From contig NZ_JAHHIT010000099.1 of assembly GCF_024539675.1 (NCBI RefSeq), positions 1-34,010 of the forward strand: a stretch of 34,010 bases of DNA, written 5' to 3'. The position numbers and the translations under genes are program-made. How positions within the stretch are numbered: position 1 is the first letter of the stretch; each line of letters begins with the position of its first letter. Positions 14,908 through 23,077 of this stretch are shown here, in pieces. The notes beneath the pieces were generated by a model, which searched no databases, was not told the DNA's origin, and worked only from the letters and a program-made list of their open reading frames with translations. The stretch is from Streptomyces hilarionis (GTDB lineage Bacteria; Actinomycetota; Actinomycetes; Streptomycetales; Streptomycetaceae).

Positions 14908-17160
14908 GTGACCCGTACGGGGCAGGGGGAGGAGCCCCAAGAGCCGGACGCCACCATGCAGTTGAAGGTCCCCGCCTCTTTCAAGGCGGACGAGACCATG
15001 CAATTGCGGGTATCGGATATACCGGCGGTTCCGGACATGTCCGAAGAGGGCGCCGACGGGAAAGCGCGTTCCTCGAAGAACAGACGCAAAGCCCCCCGCC
15101 TCTCCCTGTTCGTCCGCGTCCGTGCCGTTCTGGGCCCCCGGCTGGCTCCGCTGGTCGCCGCTCTGACGCCGTATGTGGCTCGTGTCACGCCGTACGCCCG
15201 CAAGCTGCGTCCGCTGTACCCGCGCCCCGGCCGCACCGACTGGCGGCGCTGGATACCCTCGTGGCGCCAGTGCCTCGGCGGCGTCCTCGCGTCCATAGGA
15301 CTGAGCAGCATGCTCCTGGTCGTGGCCTACGCGGCCACCGACATCCCCGACAACCTCAACACGTACGCCACCCAGCAGGACAACGTGTACTTCTGGGCCG
15401 ACGGCACGCCGATGGCCCGCACCGGATGGGTCCAGCGCCAGGCCATGCCGCTGAAGGACATCCCCGAGGACGTCCGCTGGGCGGTCCTCGCCGCCGAGAA
15501 CGCCAGCTTCTACAGCGACCCCGGCATCTCCTTCAAGGGCATCAGCCGCGCCCTGTTCCGCACCATCGGCCAGGGCGACACCCAGGGCGGCTCGACGATC
15601 ACGCAGCAGTACGTCAAGAACGTCTACCTGAACCAGAACCAGACGGTCAGCCGCAAGTTCACCGAGGCGATGATCGCCCTCAAGCTCGACAACCAGATGA
15701 GCAAGGACGACATCCTCGAGGGCTACCTCAACACCAGCTGGTTCGGCCGCGGCACCTACGGCATCCAGCGCGCCGCCCAGGCCTACTACGGCAAGGACGT
15801 CAGCGAGCTCAACGCCAGCGAGGCCGCCTTCCTCGCCTCCCTCCTCAAGGGCGCGGGCCTCTACGACCCCACCCTCGGCCCGGCCAACCGCGCCCGCGCC
15901 GTCGAGCGCTGGTCGTGGACCCTGGACCGGATGGTCGACATCGGCAAGCTGTCGAAGGCGGAGCGCGCCAAGTACACCAAGTTCCCCGAGCCGCTCAAGT
16001 CCAACCCGCTGTACGACACCGGCGAGCAGAGCGACTACCTCGTGGAACTGGCCTCCCAGTACGCCAAGAAGGCCGGGCACATCTCCGACAAGGACTACGA
16101 CCTCGGCGGCTACCAGATCTACACGACGTTCGACAAGAACCGTGAGAGGCAGCTCACCGACGCCGTCACCAAGGCCCGCAAGAAGGCCCTGAAGGACGAC
16201 CCGAAGACCGCCAAGGACGCGCACTTCGGCGCCTCCTCGGTGGCCTCCGACGGGCGGATCCTCGCGGTCTACGGCGGCCCCGACCACCGCACGCAGGGCT
16301 ACAACGAGTCCAACGCCACGACCGTCCCGGCCGGATCGGCCTTCCAGCCCTTCGTCTACGCGGCCGGCCTGGAGCACGGCGTCCACAAGACCCGCGACGG
16401 GGACACCGAGACGGTCACCGGACAGACGCTGTACAACGGCGACAACCTGGTGCCCGTCACCACGCCCGAGGGACCGTACTGGGACCGCAGCGGCAGGAAG
16501 GCCGCCGCCAAGAACGACGGCGGCAAGTCGTACGGGCAGATCTCCCTGCACCGCGCCCTGGAGCTGTCGGTGAACACCCCGTTCATGCAGCTCGGCATGG
16601 ACACCGGCCTGGACGTGGTGCGCTCCACCGCCGAGCGCTCCGGTCTGCTGCCCTCCAGCTTCGGCGCCCAGGTGCCCGCCCTGTCCACGGGCAGCGCCAC
16701 GCCCAGCGCCATCCGCATGGCGAGCGGTTACTCCACCTTCGCCGCGGGCGGCAAGCACACCGAGCCCTACTCGGTGCGCCTGATCACCAAGAACGGCACC
16801 AAGGTCGTCCTGGAGACGCCGGACGCGAGCCGGGCGTTCGGCGCCGAGGCGGCCGAGGAGGTCAACTCCGCGCTCGCGGACTCCTTCCGCACCGCCCACC
16901 CGGACGACGTGCCCGCCTCGCAGGGGCAGAGCACCCGGTCCGGCTCGCTCGGCCGGGTGACCGGCAAGGCGGGCACCACCCAGAACGACACCGCGGCCTG
17001 GTACGTCGGCACCGCCAAGACCGTGTCCACGGCCGTCGTCGTCTACCGCATCGACCTCGGCAAGAGCCTCGAACCGCTTCCCCTGAAGGGCCTCGCCGGC
17101 ACGACCGACGACAGCGTTCCGTACGGCATCTGGTCAGGTGCCATGCGCCCGCTCGGCTGA
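14908..17160 (+). CDS. Class A penicillin-binding protein with degenerate transpeptidase motifs
   Basis: 750 residues. A cytoplasmic N-terminus carries two short repeats, DATMQLK and DETMQLR (Thr16, Thr30). A basic segment and one membrane helix follow (about 125-148). The GT51 glycosyltransferase domain is intact: catalytic Glu197 in AAENASFYSDPG, GGSTITQQ at 227-234, RKFTEAMIALKL and ILEGYLNTSWFG. It would polymerise lipid II outside the membrane. In the transpeptidase domain the first motif reads SAFQ (477-480) instead of SxxK, SVN (554-556) is kept, and the third motif is KAGT (687-690) instead of KTGT. The catalytic lysine is therefore missing. GTG 14908 is chosen because GGAGGGAG lies 7 bases upstream; ATG 14842 has none. 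A deacetylase gene follows after 49 bases. Confidence 0.9.
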   Translation: MTRTGQGEEPQEPDATMQLKVPASFKADETMQLRVSDIPAVPDMSEEGADGKARSSKNRRKAPRLSLFVRVRAVLGPRLAPLVAALTPYVARVTPYARKLRPLYPRPGRTDWRRWIPSWRQCLGGVLASIGLSSMLLVVAYAATDIPDNLNTYATQQDNVYFWADGTPMARTGWVQRQAMPLKDIPEDVRWAVLAAENASFYSDPGISFKGISRALFRTIGQGDTQGGSTITQQYVKNVYLNQNQTVSRKFTEAMIALKLDNQMSKDDILEGYLNTSWFGRGTYGIQRAAQAYYGKDVSELNASEAAFLASLLKGAGLYDPTLGPANRARAVERWSWTLDRMVDIGKLSKAERAKYTKFPEPLKSNPLYDTGEQSDYLVELASQYAKKAGHISDKDYDLGGYQIYTTFDKNRERQLTDAVTKARKKALKDDPKTAKDAHFGASSVASDGRILAVYGGPDHRTQGYNESNATTVPAGSAFQPFVYAAGLEHGVHKTRDGDTETVTGQTLYNGDNLVPVTTPEGPYWDRSGRKAAAKNDGGKSYGQISLHRALELSVNTPFMQLGMDTGLDVVRSTAERSGLLPSSFGAQVPALSTGSATPSAIRMASGYSTFAAGGKHTEPYSVRLITKNGTKVVLETPDASRAFGAEAAEEVNSALADSFRTAHPDDVPASQGQSTRSGSLGRVTGKAGTTQNDTAAWYVGTAKTVSTAVVVYRIDLGKSLEPLPLKGLAGTTDDSVPYGIWSGAMRPLG

Positions 17161-17209
17161 CCACCGAACCGGGCACCCGCGCCCCCGAACCCCGGAGAAT
17201 GATCCGCAC

Positions 17210-18493
17210 ATGAAGTCACCGTCGGGCCGCCGCCGCAAGGCCGTGGCAACGCGTCGCCCCGCTGCCACGCACCCGGGGTTCCTGACGCTGGCCGCACTCC
17301 TCGTCGTCGCGTCCCTGGTGGCCGGCTACCTGCTGCTCAACCGCACCTCCAACACCCAGCCGACCGCGTCCTCGGGGGACAGCAAGAAGGCGTCGGCGGG
17401 GACCGCCGAGGAACCGAAGTGGGACGGCAAGACGCACGTCCTGGGGGACGGTTCCACCTCGTACACCGGGCCGCAGGCCGACCAGCTGAAGCCGGTCCCG
17501 CTCAAGCCCGGCGAGAAGCCGCCCCAGTTCGTCGTGTTCTCCTGGGACGGCGCGCTACAGGGGGACGACGGCCTCTTCGAGCACTACCGCAAGATGGGCG
17601 AGCAGTACAACGCCGACATGACCTTCTTCCTCACCGGCATCTACCTGCTGCCCAAGAGCAAGAAGGACCTGTACTCGCCGCCCCAGCACCCCGTCGGGTC
17701 GTCCGCGATCAGCTTCCCCACCGACGAGCACATCCGCACCACGCTGGAGCAGCTCGGCGAGGCGTGGAAAGAGGGCAACGAGATCGGCACCCACTTCAAC
17801 GGCCACTTCTGCGGGGCCAAGGGCGGCGGCTTCTGGAGCGTCGACGAGTGGAAGTCCGAGATCGACCAGTTCTACAAGTTCGTGGAGAACTGGAAGACCA
17901 ACACCGGCTACAAGGACATCCCCCCGCTGCCCTTCGACTTCAAGAAGGAGGTCGCCGGCGGCCGCGCCCCCTGCCTGGAGGGCCAGGCGAACCTCCTGAA
18001 GGCCGCCAAGAGCTACGGCTGGCGCTACGACGCCAGTTCCTCGGGCGACTTCCAGATCTGGCCCGCGAAGAAGAACGGCCTGTGGGACTTCCCGCTCCAG
18101 GCCCTGCCGTACGACGGCGGCAAGTACCAGGGCCTGTCCATGGACTTCAACTTCCTGGCCAACCAGTCCGACGGCGAGCCCGAGGGCGACCCCGCCAAGT
18201 ACCCGCAGTGGGAGCAGGAAACGCTCGACGCCTACATGGCGGGCTTCAACCGGGTCTACTACGGCAGCCGCGCCCCGCTGTTCATCGGCAACCACTTCGA
18301 GGAGTGGAACGGCGGCATCTACATGAAGGCCGTCGACGAGGTCATCAAGAACGTGTGCACCAAGAAGGACGTCAAGTGCGTGTCCTTCAAGGAGCTTTCG
18401 GACTGGATGGACGTCCAGTCGCCCGCCACGCTGGAGCGGCTGCGCAGCCTGGATCCGGCCCAGAATCCCGACTGGTCGACAGTCGTGAAGTGA
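17210..18493 (+). CDS. Membrane-anchored or secreted NodB-like polysaccharide deacetylase
   Basis: 427 residues. A basic N-terminus and one hydrophobic segment (FLTLAALLVVASLVAGYLLL, about 24-43) form a signal anchor. A low-complexity linker then leads to a NodB-like domain starting at about 105. Motifs fit the family: FSWDGA with Asp113 in place of TFDDG, and THFNGH with His195 and His199 in the H-x3-H metal site. The family removes acetyl groups from extracellular glycans, such as peptidoglycan or chitin-like polymers. The second aspartate of the usual DD pair is replaced (WDG), so activity is likely but not certain. GGAG lies about 12 bases before ATG 17210. It is probably cotranscribed with the PBP gene, 49 bases upstream. 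Confidence 0.85.
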   Translation: MKSPSGRRRKAVATRRPAATHPGFLTLAALLVVASLVAGYLLLNRTSNTQPTASSGDSKKASAGTAEEPKWDGKTHVLGDGSTSYTGPQADQLKPVPLKPGEKPPQFVVFSWDGALQGDDGLFEHYRKMGEQYNADMTFFLTGIYLLPKSKKDLYSPPQHPVGSSAISFPTDEHIRTTLEQLGEAWKEGNEIGTHFNGHFCGAKGGGFWSVDEWKSEIDQFYKFVENWKTNTGYKDIPPLPFDFKKEVAGGRAPCLEGQANLLKAAKSYGWRYDASSSGDFQIWPAKKNGLWDFPLQALPYDGGKYQGLSMDFNFLANQSDGEPEGDPAKYPQWEQETLDAYMAGFNRVYYGSRAPLFIGNHFEEWNGGIYMKAVDEVIKNVCTKKDVKCVSFKELSDWMDVQSPATLERLRSLDPAQNPDWSTVVK

Positions 18494-18515
18494 CCCACCC
18501 GGGGGCGGCGGCGAC

Positions 18516-18532
18516 GTAACCAAACCTCAACC
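18516..18532 (+). promoter_or_regulatory. Direct-repeat operator candidate upstream of the amidase gene
   Basis: GTAACC (18516-18521), five bases, then TCAACC (18527-18532), an 11-base period typical of OmpR/PhoB-type response regulators; MtrA-like sites look similar. It lies 84 bases upstream of GTG 18616 in an A/C-rich stretch unlike its surroundings. Confidence 0.35.
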
Positions 18533-18615
18533 GCTCCCCCCTTCACACGAACCACACACCCCGTGCAAAGATGCCCTCCCGGCATCCCTCCGCCGGGGCA
18601 AGAGGGGAAACACCA

Positions 18616-19788
18616 GTGAAGTCAAGGAAATTGAGCGGCACGCGCCGCCGCGTCACGATACTCGGGGCAGCCGCGACCTCGGTCGTCGCCGGAGTCGCAC
18701 TGCTGCCCAACTGGTCCGCGGGGGCCGCGGTCGTCGACGACCCCACGGTCGACGCGCGGACCAAGGCCACCTTCCAGCGTCTCGCCGACGCGGTCTTCAC
18801 CGACCGCACGGACGCCCTGGTCACCGGCGCGCAGGGCGACCGGGACAAGCCGTTGACCAACGGGTTCTCCGGCGACGTCAAGCTGTCCTCCGGCACGGCC
18901 CGCACCGAGGACGCCACCTTGTCCTCCCTCGGGAAGCGCAAGGACAAGCTGGCGAAGGCCGGCGAGAAGTACGCCAAGGCCTCCACGACCGTCACCCTGA
19001 ACGCCACGCGCGTGACCGGCCGCACGGCCAAGGCGGACGTCACCGAGACCACGACCCTGACCTACGCGCAGACCCGTGGCAACGCGCCGAAGAGCACCGG
19101 TTTCCAGGCCAGGCACGAGCTGACGTTCAAGGCCGACCGGCAGGGCACCTGGCAGCTCACCACCATCAAGGACACCGACCAGGGTGGCCTCGCGGTGAAC
19201 ACGCTGTCCAAGCCGGTCTCGGTCAAGACGGCGACGACCGCCGACGACACCATGCCGAACGCGAAGCGCGCGGCGACCACCTGGAACCCGCCGGCCGTCC
19301 CGAAGACCGGCACCGCCTACGACTACAAGGCGATGGCGGCCTACGCCGAGAAGTACGTGTACACGTACAACAAGGACTACCCGGACTTCAACAACCACAC
19401 CGCGGGCGGCGACTGCACCAACTTCGTCAGCCAGTCCCTGAAGGCCGGCGGCTGGAAGCACGTCCCGGGCTACGTGTACGACTACACCAAGTGGTTCGGC
19501 AACGCCGACATCCAGTCGGACTCGTTCGTCGGCGTCAACGAGTGGTCCTGGTTCGCGCAGAACTCCAAGCGCACCACCCCCCTCGCCAACGTGTACCAGC
19601 TCGAGGTCGGCGACGTCCTCCAGATGGACTTCGACCGCGACGGGTCCAAGGACCACACGATGATCGTCACCGCCAAGAGCAACGGCGTGCCGTACGTGAC
19701 GTACCACTCGAACAACACCCTGCGCAGGTCGGTGTCGAGCCTCGTCTCGTCGTACCCGACCGCGTACTTCTACGCCTACCGCACCTGA
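18616..19788 (+). CDS. Secreted amidase-domain protein
   Basis: 390 residues. The N-terminus MKSRKLSGTRRRVTILGAAATSVVAG is a signal peptide with an RRR patch that could be a Tat signal. A Lys/Thr-rich N-terminal domain of unknown type covers about 45-205. The C-terminal part is a putative amidase domain (Amidase_6 type): YDYKAMAAYAEKYVYTYNKDYPDF, then GGDCTNFVSQ with catalytic Cys267, and KDHTMIV with His347. By analogy with CHAP/NlpC-like enzymes it would cut amide bonds, probably in the cell wall. GTG 18616 follows AGAGGGGA at 7 bases. It overlaps the convergent DUF4383 gene by 13 bases. Confidence 0.88.
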   Translation: MKSRKLSGTRRRVTILGAAATSVVAGVALLPNWSAGAAVVDDPTVDARTKATFQRLADAVFTDRTDALVTGAQGDRDKPLTNGFSGDVKLSSGTARTEDATLSSLGKRKDKLAKAGEKYAKASTTVTLNATRVTGRTAKADVTETTTLTYAQTRGNAPKSTGFQARHELTFKADRQGTWQLTTIKDTDQGGLAVNTLSKPVSVKTATTADDTMPNAKRAATTWNPPAVPKTGTAYDYKAMAAYAEKYVYTYNKDYPDFNNHTAGGDCTNFVSQSLKAGGWKHVPGYVYDYTKWFGNADIQSDSFVGVNEWSWFAQNSKRTTPLANVYQLEVGDVLQMDFDRDGSKDHTMIVTAKSNGVPYVTYHSNNTLRRSVSSLVSSYPTAYFYAYRT

Positions 19789-20357
19789 TCGGACGACGGG
19801 GGCGACGAGGGAGGCCGGTTCTCCCCGAGCTCCCGTCGGCGGTCCTGCTCCTCCGCGAGGTCGGGGTGGCGGGACCGCCAGTAGGGGTTGTCGTGCGGCA
19901 GGGCGGACCCCACCCTGCCGTACATCCCGAAGACCATCAGCAGGATCCCGATCACGAAGCTGAGCATGCAGTTCTGGATCTCGAAGGCCAGGAAGTTGTA
20001 GTCCGTCTGCAACAGGGCCATGTTGAGGAACCCGCTGAGGATGAACAGGACGCCGAGCGTCATGTTCAGCGTGGACGCGAAGTTCCCGCCGATCACCATG
20101 CCCACGAAGAGCAACAGCCCCACGCCCACCGACAGCCAGCTCAGCGCGCCGTTGGTGTTGAGGCTCCACACCTGGTCCCCACCGGTGTCGAAGAAGCCGA
20201 TCTTGTCGATGATGCCGAAGATCCCGAAGACGAGCAGACCGAGGCCCATGAGCCCGGCGCCGATCCGGTAGACCAGGTTCAACCGGTGGTCGAGCGGCAG
20301 ATGGTCGTTGAACCGGATACGCCGCCTCGACTCGGAACGCACCGCGTGTGTCGCCAT
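19776..20357 (-). CDS. DUF4383 family membrane protein
   Basis: 193 residues with four predicted membrane helices. It begins MATHAVRSESRRRIRFNDHLPLDHRLNLVYRIGAGLMGLGLLVFGIFGI and contains SLNTNGALSWLSVGVGLLLF and NFASTLNMTLGVLFILSGFLNM, hallmarks of DUF4383. The tail is polar and Pro-rich. The function is unknown; the family is common in actinobacteria. GGGAGG directly precedes ATG 20355-20357. Its 3' end overlaps the amidase stop (19776-19788), so antisense effects between the two transcripts are possible. Confidence 0.9.
   Translation of the reverse strand: MATHAVRSESRRRIRFNDHLPLDHRLNLVYRIGAGLMGLGLLVFGIFGIIDKIGFFDTGGDQVWSLNTNGALSWLSVGVGLLLFVGMVIGGNFASTLNMTLGVLFILSGFLNMALLQTDYNFLAFEIQNCMLSFVIGILLMVFGMYGRVGSALPHDNPYWRSRHPDLAEEQDRRRELGENRPPSSPPSSDQVR
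19794..19838 (+). terminator. Possible terminator of the amidase transcript
   Basis: CGACGGG (19794-19800) pairs with CCCGTCG (19832-19838), with an inner GGGAG/CTCCC stem. It starts 6 bases after the amidase stop, inside the C-terminal codons of the opposing DUF4383 gene. Confidence 0.4.
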
Positions 20358-20427
20358 CTCCGCCTCCCGGAGGGTGAGACAAGCCGGCGTGGAACATGCC
20401 GACGAGGCCGTACCCCACTCAATATCC

Positions 20428-20447
20428 GCCCGTGGAGCGCCACGGGC
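20428..20447 (-). terminator. Terminator of the coiled-coil gene or leader hairpin of DUF4383
   Basis: GCCCGTGG (20428-20435), loop AGCG, CCACGGGC (20440-20447): a perfect 8-bp stem between two minus-strand genes. Confidence 0.5.
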
Positions 20448-20520
20448 AACGCGGACGCGGCGCCCCGCCCGGCCCCCGGGCCCTCCTCCCGCCCTCGTCC
20501 CGCTCCGCCCCGCGCGGCCG

Positions 20521-21897
20521 TCAGTGCCCGGCCCCGCCGCGCTCCTCGCGGATGCGGGCCACCACGTCGGCGACCGCCCGCCGGACGGCCTCCGCCTCGG
20601 TCAGGAAGTGCCAGTAGTCGGGGTGCCGGCCCTCCAGCGTGCCGATCGCCCGCTCCAGCCGCCCCACCGCGTCGTCGAGCGGACGCGCGTGCCGCGGATC
20701 GGGCGTGTTGCGGCCCGCCATGGCCAGCCGCTGGGCGTCCCGGATCGCGAACCTGGTCCGGTCGATCTCCGCCTGCGGGTCCTTCTGGACCGCGTTCAGC
20801 CTGGCCAGCCGGTCACCGGCGGCCGAGACCGCCTCGTCCGTGGTGTTGAGCAGAGCGCGGGCCGTCGACAACAGCGAGGTGGCGTCCGGCCACCGCTGCG
20901 CGTCGCGGGCCGCCTGCGCCTCCTTCAGCTTGGCCTCGGCCTGCCGGACGTGCTCCCCGGCCTGCTCGGGGACGTGCTGGAGGTCCTGCCAGCACGCGGC
21001 CGAGAAGCGCCGCCGCAGCTCGCTCAGGATCGGCTCCACCTGCTCCGAGCGGGTCGTCAGCGCCTGCGCGCGGGTACGCAGCGAGACCAGCCGGTGGTCG
21101 GTCTCGGCGGCCCGCTCCGGCAGCCGCCCGGCCTCCGCACGGACCGCCTCGGCCTCCCGCGAGACGCGCTCCGCCCGCTCCAGGGTGAGCGCCACCCCGT
21201 GCCGGCCCGCACCCTCGTTCAGCTTCGTCAGCTCGGGCGCCAGGGCGGCCAGCCGCGCCGCGAGGTCGTCCGCCCGCAGCCCGCTCTCCCGCACGGCGTC
21301 CAGCGCGTTCGACGCCGCCAGCAGCGCCTGCCGGGCCCGCTCCACTGCGGGCGCGAGGCGGGCGAGCTGGGTCTCCGCCTTGCCGAGCAGCGGGCCGAGC
21401 CCCTCGGCGAAGCGGTCCAGTTCCCGCTTGACGCGCACCAGCTCGTCCTTGGCGCGGGTCAGTTGTGTGCGCGCCTGGGAGGCCGCGGCGGCCTCCAGGT
21501 CGTCCCGGTCGAGGTCGTGGGCGTCGACGGCGTCGATGTACTGGCTGCTGACCTCGTCGATGCGCCGGCCGACGGCCTCGAAGTCGGAGACCGCGCGGCG
21601 GGCCGCCGGGGTGTCGTCCACCGCCCGGATCGTCTCGATCGAGATCCGCAGGTCCCGCTGGGCGCTGTCCAGCTCGTAGAACGCGGTCGCCGCCGCGTCC
21701 TTCGCCGCCTGGGCCTCCGCCCGCTGGCCCTCCGCCCGCCCGCCGAACCAGCGCCGGGTGCCTCCGCCGGCGAACGCGGCGGGCAGCGCGAGGGCGAGCA
21801 CGAGGGGAAGCGCGACGAGGGTGAGGGAGTCGCCCAGGGCACGGACCCGTGCGCGCGGCTTCGACGGCGAATACGGCTGCGATGGTGTCGCCGTCAC
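20521..21897 (-). CDS. Membrane-anchored coiled-coil protein of unknown function
   Basis: 458 residues. After a Pro/Ser-rich basic start (MTATPSQPYSPSKPRARVR) there is one hydrophobic segment, LTLVALPLVLALALPAAFAG at about 25-44. The rest is almost entirely alpha-helical, Ala/Glu/Arg/Leu-rich heptads with recurrent R-x-x-L and E-x-x-R spacing. This is a long coiled coil or helical bundle, presumably outside the membrane. I recognise no enzymatic motif. GTG 21897 is chosen because GGAG lies six bases upstream; in-frame ATGs at 21918 and 21945 have poorer sites. It reads in the same direction as the DUF4097 lipoprotein gene upstream, 74 bases away, and may share its transcript. Confidence 0.8.
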   Translation of the reverse strand: MTATPSQPYSPSKPRARVRALGDSLTLVALPLVLALALPAAFAGGGTRRWFGGRAEGQRAEAQAAKDAAATAFYELDSAQRDLRISIETIRAVDDTPAARRAVSDFEAVGRRIDEVSSQYIDAVDAHDLDRDDLEAAAASQARTQLTRAKDELVRVKRELDRFAEGLGPLLGKAETQLARLAPAVERARQALLAASNALDAVRESGLRADDLAARLAALAPELTKLNEGAGRHGVALTLERAERVSREAEAVRAEAGRLPERAAETDHRLVSLRTRAQALTTRSEQVEPILSELRRRFSAACWQDLQHVPEQAGEHVRQAEAKLKEAQAARDAQRWPDATSLLSTARALLNTTDEAVSAAGDRLARLNAVQKDPQAEIDRTRFAIRDAQRLAMAGRNTPDPRHARPLDDAVGRLERAIGTLEGRHPDYWHFLTEAEAVRRAVADVVARIREERGGAGH

Positions 21898-21971
21898 ATC
21901 CCTCTCCCGTGCTGTCATCCGCCTTGCCCGGTGCCATTCTCCCACCGGTTAAGGACGAACACACGGGCCCG

Positions 21972-22745
21972 TTAGTTCGCGTTCCCGACCGTGACTTTGC
22001 CGTCGGCGGTGCGGGCGCTCACCACGTGGGCGCTGGAGGCGTCGCGCGGCACCGTCACGTCCACCCCGCCGTCGTCGGTCTTCGTGGTCACCCGGTACGC
22101 GGCCGCGGGCAGCGCGATGGTCACGGACCCGTCCCCGCTGACCGAGTCCACCCGGTCCGGCACGGCGCTCAGGTCGAGGCGGACCGAGCCGTCCTCGGTG
22201 CGGGTGCGCACCGAGCGCGAGGCGACCTCGGCCCGCACGGAGCCGTCCTCGGTGCGCAGGTCCAGCGGCCCGCTGGAGTCGGTGACGTGCACGGAGCCGT
22301 CCTGGGCGTGCACGCTGAGCGCGTCCCGGAAGCCCCGCGCGCGGACGCTGCCGTCGTCGTCCTCGACCTTCACGGCGACGCCCCGGGGCACCTCGACGCG
22401 ATGTCTGGCGGAGCAGTCGGCGATCACGCCGGAACAGTGCATCCGCAGCGTCAGCCGGTCGTCCTTCATCGACCAGGTCACCTTCGGGCTCTCGCCGACG
22501 GCGACGGACCCCTCGAACCACCGGGTGACGGCGACCGCGCCCGTCTTCGCCGCGTCCGACGCGACGATCTCCAGCGCCGAGTCGTCCGAGTCGATCGTGA
22601 GGGTGGCGCCCTGGAGGGCGAAGGAACGGTGGTCGGGGTGCTCGTCGTCCGCGGCGGAGGCGCCGCAGCCGGTGGCCCCGGCGGCGAGGGCCGCGACGGC
22701 CGCGGTGACGAGGACCGCGCGGGCGGAAAGGGTCGTGCGGGCCAT
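21972..22745 (-). CDS. DUF4097-type beta-helical lipoprotein
   Basis: 257 residues. The N-terminus is a lipoprotein signal: MARTTLSARAVLVTAAVAALAAGATGC, with Cys27 the likely lipidation site. The body is a repeating right-handed beta pattern marked by DGSVR or DGSVH every 15-20 residues, as in the DUF4097 adhesin-like fold. It would sit on the outer face of the membrane; its partner is unknown. ATG 22743-22745 follows GGGGGAG at six bases. GGTCTCCC and GGGAGACC (22749-22756, 22791-22798) are inverted repeats, and one arm contains this ribosome binding site. Confidence 0.87.
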   Translation of the reverse strand: MARTTLSARAVLVTAAVAALAAGATGCGASAADDEHPDHRSFALQGATLTIDSDDSALEIVASDAAKTGAVAVTRWFEGSVAVGESPKVTWSMKDDRLTLRMHCSGVIADCSARHRVEVPRGVAVKVEDDDGSVRARGFRDALSVHAQDGSVHVTDSSGPLDLRTEDGSVRAEVASRSVRTRTEDGSVRLDLSAVPDRVDSVSGDGSVTIALPAAAYRVTTKTDDGGVDVTVPRDASSAHVVSARTADGKVTVGNAN

Positions 22746-22838
22746 GGTGGTCTCCCCCTGGACGTGCCGGACGTTGTGCTCACGACCCTAGGGAGACCGG
22801 GCGGGCCGAACGATCCGGCACACTCCCGGACATGGGGT

Positions 22839-22850
22839 GGGGTTAACCCC
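22839..22850. promoter_or_regulatory. 12-bp palindrome between DUF4097 and tRNA promoters
   Basis: GGGGTTAACCCC is a perfect palindrome placed 66 bases upstream of the tRNA gene and 93 bases upstream of the lipoprotein start. It is a possible operator for either. Confidence 0.25.
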
Positions 22851-22859
22851 CGACAGGGG

Positions 22860-22891
22860 TTTGCGGGGCACGGCCCCGGGCGATGTAGGCT
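22860..22891 (+). promoter_or_regulatory. Promoter of the tRNA-Val gene
   Basis: TTGCGG at 22861-22866 is a good -35. The -10 is TGTAGG (22884-22889) at 17-base spacing, or the stronger TAGGCT (22886-22891) at 19. Transcription would start a few bases before the tRNA at 22905. Confidence 0.5.
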
Positions 22892-22904
22892 GTCGACTCG
22901 TCTC

Positions 22905-22976
<72 letters not shown>

Positions 22977-23005
22977 CCGAGGACGACGCCGGCGCGAGGC
23001 GTCGC

Positions 23006-23045
23006 CGGCCGCGGCCCTCCGGATCCTTCCGGAGGGCCGCGGCCG
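23006..23045. terminator. Strong terminator hairpin after tRNA-Val
   Basis: An 18-bp perfect stem (23006-23023 with 23028-23045) around loop TCCT, 30 bases past the tRNA. It also serves the convergent minus-strand gene that ends at 23078. Confidence 0.85.
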
Positions 23046-23077
23046 TCACCCGCGCCGATCGCACCGGCGTCCCGCGC

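Noticed and set aside
14845..16899. 684-codon minus-strand frame opposite the PBP gene
   Set aside because: Antisense shadow with no recognisable domain; the PBP motifs on the plus strand are clear.
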